From positions 2,232,001 to 2,296,000 of the forward strand of contig CP099419.1 of assembly GCA_024114885.1 (NCBI GenBank): 64,000 nt of DNA, written 5' to 3'. The notes under the pieces were generated by a model. It was not told the origin of the DNA and ran no database searches. It saw nothing but the letters and a program-made list of their open reading frames with translations. The translations under genes were made by a program, and so were the position numbers. The DNA comes from Septoria linicola. Its lineage: Eukaryota > Ascomycota > Dothideomycetes > Mycosphaerellales > Mycosphaerellaceae. Of this stretch, positions 31,645 to 41,990 are shown piece by piece. Position 1 is the stretch's first letter; every line of letters begins with the position of its first letter.

Positions 31645-34600
31645 ATGGCGTCCAGCAGAACCGCATTGTCGCCCGGCGCGCACATGACTACGACGACATT
31701 ACGAGTAGAAGGAATGACTTGCGGCGCTTGCACATCTGCAGTAGAGTCTGGGCTGAAGGACGTTGACGGAGTTGGGAGCGTGTCTGTCAGCTTGGTCATG
31801 GAGCGGGCAGTGGTCACGCATGATGCAGAGGCAATTGGAGCGGAGCAAATACGAGAGATTATAGACGACAGAGGATTCGATGCGACTGTAATCAGCAGCG
31901 ATCGACCCGAGACACCGCTGTTCGATGCTTCAAAGGACGACACACTGGACGACGAGGAGACAGATCTGCTTGGGGGCGGCATATCTGCGACAACATTACA
32001 TGTCGGAGGCATGACTTGTGGAGCTTGCACATCTGCTGTAGAAGGCGCATTCAAGGGCGTGCCAGGAATCAAGAGCTTCAGCATTTCGCTGCTGTCCGAG
32101 CGTGCTGTGATTGAGCACGATGCGAGCATTATCAGCCCCGAGAACCTGGCGGAGACAATCGAAGACACCGGCTTCGGTGCAGAGGTTGTCGAAACGAAAC
32201 CCGCGGAGACAGTGACCACGAAGCCAAAGAGCCGCAGGAAGAGCATCAGCAAGCGGTGTACGACAACCACGTTAGCGATTGAGGGCATGACTTGCGGAGC
32301 TTGTACCTCAGCGGTCGAGGGTGGCTTCAAGGATGTTCCTGGCCTGGTCCAATTTAACATCAGTCTACTCGCTGAGCGCGCGGTCATTGTTCACGATGCC
32401 GGGTTACTGCCTGCGGCCAAGCTGACAGAGATCATCGATGACAGAGGGTTCGATGCGTCTGTGGTGTCGAGCGTAGAAGAAGGTGTGCAGGCATCAAGCG
32501 CCAACTCGGCGATACAGCTCAAGGTTTATGGCCTAACCAGTCCTGAATCTGCCGCAGACCTGCAGACCAGCCTGAAGAACGTGTCTGGTGTCATTACTGT
32601 GAACATCAATTTTGGAAGCGGCCGGGCCTCGATCACGCATGCACCTTCAAAGATTGGTCTGCGTGCAATCGTAGAGCTCATTGAACAGGCCGGATACAAT
32701 GCACTGGTTGCAGATCACGACGACAATAATGCACAACTCGAGTCGCTGGCAAAGACGAAAGAGATCCAGGACTGGAAGCGGGCCTTCCGAGTGTCTCTAT
32801 CATTTGCTATACCAGTATTCCTCACCAGCATGTTCCTGCCAATGTTTGTGAAGCCTTTGGATGTGGGCAGTATCAAGCTCCCGATCATTCCTGGACTCTG
32901 GCTTGGAGATGTCGTCTGCCTTGTGCTCACCATACCCGTGCAATTTGGCATCGGCAGGCGTTTCTACGTCTCGGCCTTCAAGTCAATCAAGCATGGATCG
33001 CCTACTATGGATGTGCTAGTTGTGCTCGGCACATCTGCAGCATTCTTCTTCAGTTGCGCAGCTATGCTAGTTTCGATTCTCATCCCGCCGCATTCAAGGC
33101 CCGCCACCGTCTTTGATACGAGTACTATGTTAATCACTTTCATCACCTTGGGTCGCTTTTTGGAGAACCGCGCCAAGGGGCAAACGTCAAAGGCGCTCTC
33201 ACGACTCATGAGTCTGTCGCCTCCGATGGCCGCCATTTATGCTGACCCCATTGCAGCAGCCAAGGCTGCAGAAAGCTGGGACGCGGAGCACGAGATCGAT
33301 GAGAAGAAAGCATCGGATACCGAAGCTACTGGATCCGCTGTGGAGGAGCGCACCATACCTACTGAGCTGATTGAAGTGGGCGACATCGTCATCTTGAAGC
33401 CCGGCGACAAGATTCCCGCCGATGGTCTAGTAATGCGTGGCGAAAGCTACGTGAATGAAAGTATGGTGACTGGAGAAGCAATGCCCATCAACAAGAAACC
33501 TGGCTCGGCCCTCATGGCTGGTACTGTCAATAACGCGGGTCGTCTTGACTTCAAGGTTACTAGAGCTGGTCGGGACACGCAATTGAGCCAGATTGTTCGT
33601 CTCGTCCAGGAAGCACAAACAAGTCGCGCGCCGATCCAACGCATGGCAGATATTGTGGCTGGCTACTTTGTGCCCATCATTATTACGCTTGGCCTTGCGA
33701 CATTTGTGGGCTGGATGGTGCTCAGCCATATTCTGCCCCACCCGCCCACTATCTTCCTCAGCGATTCCAGCGGTGGCCGGCTCATGGTCTGCGTGAAGCT
33801 CTGCATTGCAGTCATCGTCTTCGCTTGTCCATGTGCCCTCGGCCTGGCGACGCCGACTGCGGTAATGGTAGGAACAGGTGTTGGTGCTGAGCAAGGTATT
33901 TTGGTCAAAGGCGGAGCTGCGCTTGAGACCGCAACCAAGATAAATCATGTTGTTCTGGACAAGACTGGGACTCTGACTATGGGCAAGATGAGTGTCTCAC
34001 AATCGGAGCAGAATGGTTCGTGGAAGGCGAACTCCGATTTGTGGTGGACTCTTGTTGGCCTCGCGGAGACCAGCAGTGAGCATCCCATCGCAAAAGCCAT
34101 ATTGAGTGGCGCAAAGGACAAGCTTAGGCTCGCGGCCGATGAACAGCTTGACGGACACATGGGCGACTTCAAAGCAACGGTCGGCAATGGTATTTCCGCG
34201 TCTATCGAACCCGGTCCTGGATTCGAGCGTCGCCGCTACGCGATCCTCATCGGTAACGCATCATTCCTACGCAAGCAAGGACTAGATGTGCCTGCATCTT
34301 CAGAAGAAGAATACGAGGATTTTGACGAAGTTCGGCGCCAGTCATTGCCAGCTCCCACCTCTTCGAAGAATGCTCAATCAGCGGGCATCACTACCATTCA
34401 CGTAGCCATCGACGCGGCTTATGCTGGCTCGATAGGTCTGTCGGACATCCTCAAACCGACCGCACGCGCTGCCGTTGCGGCACTCCACCGCATGAACATC
34501 AGCACATCATTGGTGACAGGAGATCAAGCCGCTACTGCCAATCATGTTGCTGCACTAGTCGGCATTGATCCCCATAACGTTTTTGCTGGTGTCCTGCCAG

Positions 34601-35172
34601 AAGGCAAGAAAGAGATTGTCCGCGAATTGCAAAAGGAAGGCAAGATTGTGGCCATGGTCGGCGATGGTATCAATGACTCACCTGCGCTTGCCACAGCCAA
34701 TGTCGGTATCTCGCTTGCGTCTGGCACAGATGTCGCGATGGATGCCGCTGATGTAGTACTGATGAAGCCGACTCAGCTTATGGATATCCCTGCATCATTG
34801 CACCTGAGTAAGACAATCTTCAGGCGGATCAAGCTCAATCTTCTGCTCTCCTGCGTATACAACGCCGTCGGACTACCTATCGCGATGGGTTTCTTGCTTC
34901 CTTGGGGCATCACACTACCACCACTGGCTGCAGGTGCTGCGATGGCATGCTCGAGCGTGACGGTGGTGGTCAGCAGTCTCATGCTGAAGTTCTGGACGAG
35001 GCCAGGTTGGATGGCCGAAGATAGTATTGTTGATGTTTCGCTACCTTTACGAAAGGCGGGAGTCCTGGCCAGTTTGGCTAGTTTGAAGAACTTCGTTACA
35101 TTGAAGAGAAGGAAGCATGAAGAGCGCGATAGAGGTGCGTATGTACAGCTCGAGAGCTACGAGGCTGTGTAA
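31645..35172 (+). CDS. CCC2: Cu+-transporting P1B-type ATPase (Ccc2/ATP7-like)
   Basis: Intronless, 1175 residues. Pumps Cu(I) from cytosol into the late secretory pathway to load multicopper oxidases. Three heavy-metal-associated domains carry the GMTCGACTSAVE motif with Cys26/29, 125/128 and 217/220. A fourth HMA-like unit (about 290-356) has lost both cysteines. The membrane core has the CPC metal site at 728-730, phosphorylation Asp772 (DKTGTLT), the SEHPIAK motif with His813 and the hinge GDGIND with Asp1007; VTGEAMP marks the actuator domain. The C-terminus is short and cytosolic and ends without a sorting motif I can name. All catalytic residues are intact. Golgi/post-Golgi location is family knowledge. 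Confidence 0.96.
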   Translation: MASSRTALSPGAHMTTTTLRVEGMTCGACTSAVESGLKDVDGVGSVSVSLVMERAVVTHDAEAIGAEQIREIIDDRGFDATVISSDRPETPLFDASKDDTLDDEETDLLGGGISATTLHVGGMTCGACTSAVEGAFKGVPGIKSFSISLLSERAVIEHDASIISPENLAETIEDTGFGAEVVETKPAETVTTKPKSRRKSISKRCTTTTLAIEGMTCGACTSAVEGGFKDVPGLVQFNISLLAERAVIVHDAGLLPAAKLTEIIDDRGFDASVVSSVEEGVQASSANSAIQLKVYGLTSPESAADLQTSLKNVSGVITVNINFGSGRASITHAPSKIGLRAIVELIEQAGYNALVADHDDNNAQLESLAKTKEIQDWKRAFRVSLSFAIPVFLTSMFLPMFVKPLDVGSIKLPIIPGLWLGDVVCLVLTIPVQFGIGRRFYVSAFKSIKHGSPTMDVLVVLGTSAAFFFSCAAMLVSILIPPHSRPATVFDTSTMLITFITLGRFLENRAKGQTSKALSRLMSLSPPMAAIYADPIAAAKAAESWDAEHEIDEKKASDTEATGSAVEERTIPTELIEVGDIVILKPGDKIPADGLVMRGESYVNESMVTGEAMPINKKPGSALMAGTVNNAGRLDFKVTRAGRDTQLSQIVRLVQEAQTSRAPIQRMADIVAGYFVPIIITLGLATFVGWMVLSHILPHPPTIFLSDSSGGRLMVCVKLCIAVIVFACPCALGLATPTAVMVGTGVGAEQGILVKGGAALETATKINHVVLDKTGTLTMGKMSVSQSEQNGSWKANSDLWWTLVGLAETSSEHPIAKAILSGAKDKLRLAADEQLDGHMGDFKATVGNGISASIEPGPGFERRRYAILIGNASFLRKQGLDVPASSEEEYEDFDEVRRQSLPAPTSSKNAQSAGITTIHVAIDAAYAGSIGLSDILKPTARAAVAALHRMNISTSLVTGDQAATANHVAALVGIDPHNVFAGVLPEGKKEIVRELQKEGKIVAMVGDGINDSPALATANVGISLASGTDVAMDAADVVLMKPTQLMDIPASLHLSKTIFRRIKLNLLLSCVYNAVGLPIAMGFLLPWGITLPPLAAGAAMACSSVTVVVSSLMLKFWTRPGWMAEDSIVDVSLPLRKAGVLASLASLKNFVTLKRRKHEERDRGAYVQLESYEAV

Positions 35173-35544
35173 AATGTCTTAGGCGTAAGAAGCGATGGTG
35201 TAGGAGTTTTAAGGATACCCTCAATGCGATGGCTTCAGACTTGGTCTGCGAAGTCACTGGTCTGCTATACCTCGTGATTCCTTACCAAGCTCAATGCCCA
35301 GCCAGTCACTTCGTTCGCTCAATGGTGCAAGCAGTCAGTGCCTTGTGCGAAGGAAGCGCAAGTACTTATGTCACAACGGAAATCTTCCGTTGGCAGAACA
35401 TGATCACGCGCCAACGTGGAGAAAGCGCGATTAGCACTTCACGCGACACCCATGCAACAACGAGACCTCGATCTTGCCGCCACAACAATCACGCTGTCTA
35501 GACTACGCTTTCGCCGCACACATGCTCGCCTCGCTGTTTTGAGC
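35173..35544. promoter_or_regulatory. Intergenic region upstream of SLX4
   Basis: 372 bp between two plus-strand genes. The SLX4 frame is open through its last part (from 35416) without an ATG that fits the family start. No element was assigned. Confidence 0.35.
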
Positions 35545-38500
35545 ATGGCGCATAGCCCGGTCGTGATCAATTCGTCCTCACCGCCACCTTTCCGCCTTCC
35601 TTCCGAAACTCCGCCACAGGCACAACCACCAGCTTCCAACGCCAATGCCACCGAGTCGTCCTCGTCACCGGGGCTTCCGAGTCCGTCTTCTTTTTTCAAG
35701 AAACCTGCAGCTGGACTGCAGGTGAAGAATGCCGCTCCTGGCATCAAAACAGGCTTTCAGAGCGCATCCAGTCTGCTGAAATTGAATTTCTTCCACGAGC
35801 AGGCACAAGGTGACAACGACCATGTGTCAGATCGACCTGATGGAATTAGGCGACCTGCAGCGACTGCGAGCAGTGTGACTAAGAGGAGAAAAGCTGTGAA
35901 GTCGGCAACAGGCAGGCCGGCAGCTGGAGCAGTAGTAGTGAAAGAGCACCCTACTGCTGCTGCCAAAAGCCCGCTGCATACCTACGCGTATAACGAACTG
36001 TCAGTAGAGCGACCTGTTAGCAAAAGCCCGGCTCCGTGCAGCCCAGTGGTACCCGAGGACGCGCAGAAGCAGGCCAGCACAAAGTCGAGGACTCCCAGCG
36101 TTTCACTGTCTGTTGACAGCTTCGATGGAGGATTTGAGTCAGAGACGCGCCCATCGCCTCTGCCGCGGCACGCTTCTGCGGGCTTGAAGACAGCAGGCGA
36201 AGACGGTGCTGGCTTGCTCGAGAGATCGGTACACGCTGCAGGACGAGTGATTCCTGGCGACGACTTTGGGCCTGGTCAGCCACAAGCGCTTGGAAGCGCT
36301 AAAGAATCAATAAAGCCAGCTCAGAAGATCCGCAAGCGTGTTGCTAAGACTGCGTTTGGCAATGATGGCCAAGCTGTGAAGCAAGTGAAGAAGCGTGCAC
36401 CAAAACCCAAGGCAGGCAATGATCAACCTGAGAAGAGCACCCGGAAGCCTATCGCAAAATCTGCGTCCTTCGTGTTGAACTCTGATGATCTCGCCTCGAC
36501 ACAATTTGCGGGAATGGACGCTGCGCAGGTTCAAGGCAGCAGACCGCCGGATTTCGAGACCTTTCGGCACGACAGCATACCCGTCGAAAAGCCAAAGCGA
36601 GGGTCGAAGAGGACAAAGACGTCCGAAGATCGTGGCTCAGTCAATGAGGCATATGTACCAGGCGAGCACAACATAGGCGATACAGCATCGGCGTACTTCG
36701 GACAGCCAGCTGTGCTTGGCGAGGATTCTGCCGTTGATCTGGGCATGACGGTGGACGTGCAAGGTTTCACAAAGACCGGGTCCACAAGTCCTGTACATGC
36801 GCATCAGCGTAGGCGAAGCTGGACACCCGCAAAGAACACTTCATTGCCAATAGACACAAGCGTAGACGTCTCAGTAGGATTATCGGATGACGACGGTACA
36901 CCTGCGTTGTCCCTAGCAGCAGTGTTGGGGAATATGGCCTATGATAAGCAAAGTGTCACGGTACCACAACGTGCGACATCGGGCGAGAGCCTGCTCAAGC
37001 GTCGACGCATCGAGCTTAACGAGGAACTGGCAGCCAATTCCAAGGTGGAGAAGAATATGTCGGCAAAAGAAAAGGCGGTTCCTGCTGAGAAAGTAAAGAA
37101 GCCAAAGGCGATCAAGAAGAAGCCACAGACCATCACAGAGCTTGCGACCAAGGCGTATAGACCTGAGGATGCACCACAGGTCGCACAAGCCACAGTCTCA
37201 TCATTCTTTACGGCTCAGGGTGCGGCTTCCGATAAGGCACTTCCGGGCTTACCTGCGGACGAGACTTCTGCGAAGCCTAAAAAGCCACGAAAACCGCGGG
37301 AGAAGGAGGCCGGCGATGAGGCAAAGTCTGACAAGCCAAAGAAACCCGCAAAGCCGAAGGCAAAAGCGAAGGTGCGCTTCAATGAGAATGATCTTTTTGG
37401 CGAACTATATGCACCAGAGCAGGCTCGACTTCAGGAAAATCGTCAAGACTTTTTATTTGGCACGTCCAGTCAGCTTGGGGCAGAGGAGTCGCCAACGTTC
37501 ATTCGACAGATGCAGCTTGCAGTCCGAGAGTCAGAAGCCACTTCCACACTAGAGCCTGTCAGTACGCCATCTCAAAAGAGCTGCGTTAAAGTACCGACCG
37601 CGCCGCACGGCACTTCTTTGTCGTGTGGACAGGGTGCTCGAGGACTGTGGTGTTCGGCAGCTCGGGATGACTTGAATGAGGTGCTTGCCATGGATCATGC
37701 TTCACCGCCGAAGAGATTAAAGCGTCAACTTCCACACCCAGTCACCTCAGCGGCACAGCAGGAAATTGAGATGCACGCCGTTAGCGACAAACGTGAGGCT
37801 ACTTCGTCCTCCAAGCGACTCGATTCTGTAGCTCCACTTCCTGGATCTCGTGGCGATAAGCTGTCTTCGGAGACTGTGCATGAAATAGTAGATCTGTGCT
37901 TCACCTCTCCCATCGTCGACCAGGAATCGCCCAAGGATGCTGTTCAAAAGCCGCTGCGAAATGATTCGATTGCGATAGCTTACGCTCAACCGCCCACGCG
38001 TGGCATTCGCCCGCAGTCCCAAATTGTCCATCCTGCTTCTGACGACTGGGCTATACTCGAAGACTCAAGCCCTGAAGTGCCACTCAACAGCCGGCGACTG
38101 CCACATATACCATCCGCCAAATCACCGCCGCGTTTAAAGCGCTATACTACCTCTCCTGTTTGGAATCGATCTGCTCTGCAAGCGCTTGATGCGAATATAT
38201 CGCCTCACGTGTATAGTTCACCATCCAAGGCATTCTTGTCTGCGAGACACTTGTCTACAAATACTGCGGGTGTACAACCTAAGCCACGCAGTCTGCAAAA
38301 CCAGGAGGGCTTCGCAATCTCAGATATCGTGTCAAAGTCTCCGAGACCACGAGGCAGGCCACCAAAGCAGAAGCCAGACACGACCTCTGACTTGACTGCA
38401 ACGTGCCACATTGCCAGTCCAAGCAAGCTACTTACTGCATCGCAGCCCGTGACTTCGTCAGACTTTGTGAACATTGACGAGATTTCGGACAACGAAGCTG

Positions 38501-39069
38501 CAGTAACGCCTCTCCCACCAAGGAGAAGAGCCGCATCCACGCCGCCCTCGATCCGCTCGCTTGAATTCGAGGTGGTGGCATCACCCGCTGTCAAGGCGAA
38601 AGGCAAGTTGAAGAAGCCCGGATTGAAGGACACTGCCACACCAGCAACTGCATGGTCAAAGCTGAAGCCCGACGATGCCACATGGATCAGTATCATGCCT
38701 ACGCTATTTCCGCAAATCACGGCCACTATCAAGTCTACAGCTCCCAGTACCGACCTGGCGAAGCCGACTTGGTACGAGAAGATTCTGCTCTATGATCCAA
38801 TTGTCCTAGAAGATCTGACCACTTGGTTGACTGAAAGGGGCGTGAGAGTGGAAACGAAAAGGTTGAAAGCGAAGCCCAAAATCAAAGCAAGAAAGAAGAA
38901 GAAAGAAGCGCCTGGCTTGGAAGAGATCGAGGAGATTGCCGCGCCAGATGAGTACGAAAGCGTGCAGGAGCCGCTCAAGCCGTGGATGGTGCAAAAGTGG
39001 TGCGAAGACAAGAGTATCTGCTGTCTTTGGAAAGAGGGCTTAAGAGGCGGTGTAAGGACTAGGTATTGA
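35545..39069 (+). CDS. SLX4: Structure-specific endonuclease scaffold Slx4
   Basis: Intronless, 1174 residues. Regulatory subunit of the Slx1-Slx4 nuclease that cuts branched DNA in repair and recombination. The start at 35545 gives MAHSPVVINSSSPP, the usual type of fungal Slx4 N-terminus; the upstream in-frame extension was rejected. Most of the chain is disordered and Lys/Pro/Ser-rich. The conserved C-terminal domain that binds Slx1 is clear: WYEKILLYDPIVLEDLTTWL and PWMVQKWCEDKSICCLWKEG close to the end. The segment EIVDLCFTSP in the middle resembles a SUMO-interacting motif, and RPRGRPPKQKP is an AT-hook-like patch. Length is somewhat above typical. Confidence 0.93.
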   Translation: MAHSPVVINSSSPPPFRLPSETPPQAQPPASNANATESSSSPGLPSPSSFFKKPAAGLQVKNAAPGIKTGFQSASSLLKLNFFHEQAQGDNDHVSDRPDGIRRPAATASSVTKRRKAVKSATGRPAAGAVVVKEHPTAAAKSPLHTYAYNELSVERPVSKSPAPCSPVVPEDAQKQASTKSRTPSVSLSVDSFDGGFESETRPSPLPRHASAGLKTAGEDGAGLLERSVHAAGRVIPGDDFGPGQPQALGSAKESIKPAQKIRKRVAKTAFGNDGQAVKQVKKRAPKPKAGNDQPEKSTRKPIAKSASFVLNSDDLASTQFAGMDAAQVQGSRPPDFETFRHDSIPVEKPKRGSKRTKTSEDRGSVNEAYVPGEHNIGDTASAYFGQPAVLGEDSAVDLGMTVDVQGFTKTGSTSPVHAHQRRRSWTPAKNTSLPIDTSVDVSVGLSDDDGTPALSLAAVLGNMAYDKQSVTVPQRATSGESLLKRRRIELNEELAANSKVEKNMSAKEKAVPAEKVKKPKAIKKKPQTITELATKAYRPEDAPQVAQATVSSFFTAQGAASDKALPGLPADETSAKPKKPRKPREKEAGDEAKSDKPKKPAKPKAKAKVRFNENDLFGELYAPEQARLQENRQDFLFGTSSQLGAEESPTFIRQMQLAVRESEATSTLEPVSTPSQKSCVKVPTAPHGTSLSCGQGARGLWCSAARDDLNEVLAMDHASPPKRLKRQLPHPVTSAAQQEIEMHAVSDKREATSSSKRLDSVAPLPGSRGDKLSSETVHEIVDLCFTSPIVDQESPKDAVQKPLRNDSIAIAYAQPPTRGIRPQSQIVHPASDDWAILEDSSPEVPLNSRRLPHIPSAKSPPRLKRYTTSPVWNRSALQALDANISPHVYSSPSKAFLSARHLSTNTAGVQPKPRSLQNQEGFAISDIVSKSPRPRGRPPKQKPDTTSDLTATCHIASPSKLLTASQPVTSSDFVNIDEISDNEAAVTPLPPRRRAASTPPSIRSLEFEVVASPAVKAKGKLKKPGLKDTATPATAWSKLKPDDATWISIMPTLFPQITATIKSTAPSTDLAKPTWYEKILLYDPIVLEDLTTWLTERGVRVETKRLKAKPKIKARKKKKEAPGLEEIEEIAAPDEYESVQEPLKPWMVQKWCEDKSICCLWKEGLRGGVRTRY

Positions 39070-39325
39070 CCGAGAGGGTTGCACATGGCCCATACAGCAG
39101 GAACTACTTCATCTATGCCATTCTACTTGCGCGTGCCTTGCCAAAGCTCATCTTCTGGCCAACAACGGAAGTAACGCATCAATTCTGGTGTGCTCACTGC
39201 TTCGAGCAAACACTGATTTCTTTCGAGACAATTTCGTGGTCTCTTGTCAGTATAGCTTGCTCACCCCTCCTGATCAACAACCCGGCTCTCAACGCTTACA
39301 GGAACTTGTGCAGGACATCTCACAG

Positions 39326-40926
39326 ATGGGCTCAAACTGGCGCGACGTAACTATCGGAGACCATGGTAGTCCGCATATCGGTCACAACATCGGCACCGTC
39401 ACGAACAACAACTATGGACCAGAAACCAGAGACAGTAGGCAAAGCGCACATCGAGGCACTGTGCACAACATTGACCATGACTTGACGCAGACATCATACT
39501 CGACAGCTTGTGGTTCGAAGGCATGCTGGATTTCAAAGTACGCACCAGGAAACCGCCCCTTGAAGCCTGGGAATGGGTCTACGAAGACGTGACCCCGATC
39601 GACAAGTCTGCTGCTGAAGAGCCTTCATGCGACTCCCATACTGAGCATCAGTTCATTGCATCAGACCTAATGAACGGAGCAGGCCACCTCCGCCGATGGC
39701 TTCGATCCGGTGATGGAATATTCTACATATGCGGAAAGGCGACATCGGGGAAGTCCACTTTGTTGGAGCTCCTCGCTACGCACTCTAAAACGCAGCGATT
39801 GCTGGAAGCTTGGGCAGGTCCTTCGACTGATGTCGTGACTGTCAAATACTTCGCGGGCACAGATGGGGCTTCCAAAAAGAGGAAGATTTACTGCTTGCTC
39901 CGCAGCCTTCTGTGGCAGTTGTTCATGCACAAGCCGAGCCTGATCGAGATATCAGTCCCAGCAAGATTGCAAGCTATTTCCAGAATGCGTGATGCAAGAA
40001 ATGAGCCCTGGGCTCCCGAAGAGCTTGACGGATGTCTTTACAAGATCCTGACTGCGGAGGATACTCGGTTCGTGTTCTTCGTGGATGGGCTGGATGATCC
40101 TGATGCACAGCCGAAGCAAGTTATTGACTTCTTGAAGAGCATCGCTCGGTACCCTAACGCTAAGGTTTGTGCGTCGAGTCGAACACATGCAGACTACGAC
40201 AAGGCTTTTGGGTCCGATGAACATCGCTGTTGGTCTCTGAACAAATTGAGCTCGTCTTGCGAAAAGCCCGAAGACGTGCAGTCCTTAACGACTGAAGAGG
40301 ACACCACAGCAGATCTAGATGACCTCGACATGGTAGCTGAGCCAGACCAGGATCTCATGAAGGACATCGAGGAGGTAGAGCCTGACAACAGTGCGATTGC
40401 TTCGCCCACGAAAGAGACCATCGACCTCACCATCCCTCACGTGTCGGATAGGTGGTATGTGGCCTCATTCAAGAAGTGGTTTGGACGTGATCAAGTCTTC
40501 GAAAAGCTTCGTGAAGGTTATGCCGGTATCTTCGAGCGACAAGCGAAGGAGTGCGTACCCCGTGAAGAGATCACCGAACGTCTGGGAGAAGTTGCTGCAA
40601 CTATTCGCAGCTCCGATATAATCCACTTGATGCGCGACCGGATCAAGTGGTCTAGATTTCTAGCGGATGCTCAGAAGCGGGTTGCGGGGGAGTGGAAGCT
40701 AGCAGTCGGGCAGCAGAAGAGATTGCGAAGAGAGAGCAGTCGCGAGCTGTTGAATGAGTATGTTGAAAGCACCAGGGCTCGGGCAATGGAGACGCAGAGA
40801 ATCGTCCGCGTCCACAACAAGATGATTCATGAGCTCAAGAAGTGGCATGTGGAAGAACAGACGGCGTTTGATGCTGATACAGACATGAGTGGCATCAGTC
40901 GATCATCAGATGCGATGGAAGAATGA
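39326..40926 (+). CDS. NACHT-type NTPase with unrelated coiled-coil tail
   Basis: Exons 39326-39434 and 39491-40926 (56-nt intron, GTAGGC...CGCAG) give 514 residues. The first ~35 residues contain a Gly/His/Asn-rich stretch (GDHGSPHIGHNIGTVTNNN), a look often seen at the N-terminal side of fungal NLR-like proteins. A NACHT core follows: Walker A GKATSGKST (118-126), Walker B FVFFVDGLDD (230-239) and a sensor-like CASSR (263-267). After that the winged-helix and repeat part expected of fungal NLRs is absent. Instead come an acidic stretch, a TIDLTIP motif (SUMO-interacting type) and a basic coiled coil to the end. Function unknown; fungal NLRs act in non-self recognition, but this truncated form may not. 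Further 5' exons cannot be excluded. Confidence 0.7.
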
Positions 40927-41990
40927 ACGGCGACAAGAGAGCAGATGAGGCATCACGATGGGCGGCATACGGTCGAAGGTCCCTGACACTGAACAGTCGA
41001 GGCGCCTTCAGTGCCATCGTATGTCCGCTGTGGCACATCTGAGAGTGATATCCGTAGAGCGGCAGAGAGCGATGGCATTCTGGGATCAATTTCAGGAAAG
41101 GAGCTCAGATTGACGGGCGGCTCCGACAGCCAGGCCACGAAGCACAGTATGCAGGCCTGAAGCATATGCGAGCTGTCGATCCTTCGCACTGATGCCCTCC
41201 GCACTACCCATCTTTATGGTTCAATTTATGTCTGCTGTTGACACTCAATGGCTGTTTGCCTCAGGCTGTCCGGCAAGGTCGGACCAAAGTGGACGAAGCG
41301 AATCCTTGCAGAAGCCGGCCAGGGCACCAAACCTGGTTTAGCCGCGACGGGAAGACCACATTTTCGTCGCGAGGATTCTCTGCTTGACATATCAACGCAT
41401 TTCATTGGTGCTTTTTCTTATCTTTTACATGCGAGCAAGTCATTTCTTGTGCGAAGTCGTGTGACTGGCACGCGACGTGAGAACGTGGCTGCTCGCTTGC
41501 ACACGCGACAAAAGGTACAAGACTTGACTAAAAAAGGCTTGACATGCAGATAAGCATCGATCCAGACCCATGCAGCGAACATCCTGGTCGCAGATAGTGA
41601 CAGCATGTGGACCACACCTCGCCCACCGAGCCGTCTGGCTGGTTGTTCGTGCGGCGGCCCATTTTCTGGCTCTTGCATGGCTCACGCTTTTCCAGGTCCG
41701 GTACCCGCATCACGTCTCGTTATCAGCATTCGGCCAGATGCGGCGGCACTTTGAAGATCGGTCGCGTGTGAGCGAGGTGAGACGTACTTTCAGTCTCCAA
41801 TGCTTCTGTTTTGCTTCTTCTTCCCTTCCTCTTCTGGGTCGATCCACGTGGTAGACTACTACTTATATCTATTGGCATCTTGCCTGGCCGGATTAAACTT
41901 CTTCGTGAAGCCGGACCACCCATCTATTCCGTTTCAATACCTGCGTACCATTGACTTGGTGTACCTACTGGGAAAGACAACTACTCCAAC
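40927..41990. promoter_or_regulatory. Intergenic region upstream of the permease
   Basis: 1.06 kb between two plus-strand genes. Short frames (41248-41553 and others) have no family features. It should contain the NACHT gene terminator and the permease promoter. No repeat was found. Confidence 0.4.

Noticed and set aside
31542..32387. 281-codon minus-strand open frame antisense to the copper ATPase start
   Set aside because: It mirrors the repeated HMA coding sequence, is Ser/Val-rich without any family motif, and sits fully inside an intact conserved gene.
35416..35544. N-terminal extension of SLX4
   Set aside because: The open frame begins with GTG; the internal ATG at 35545 gives the typical Slx4 start.
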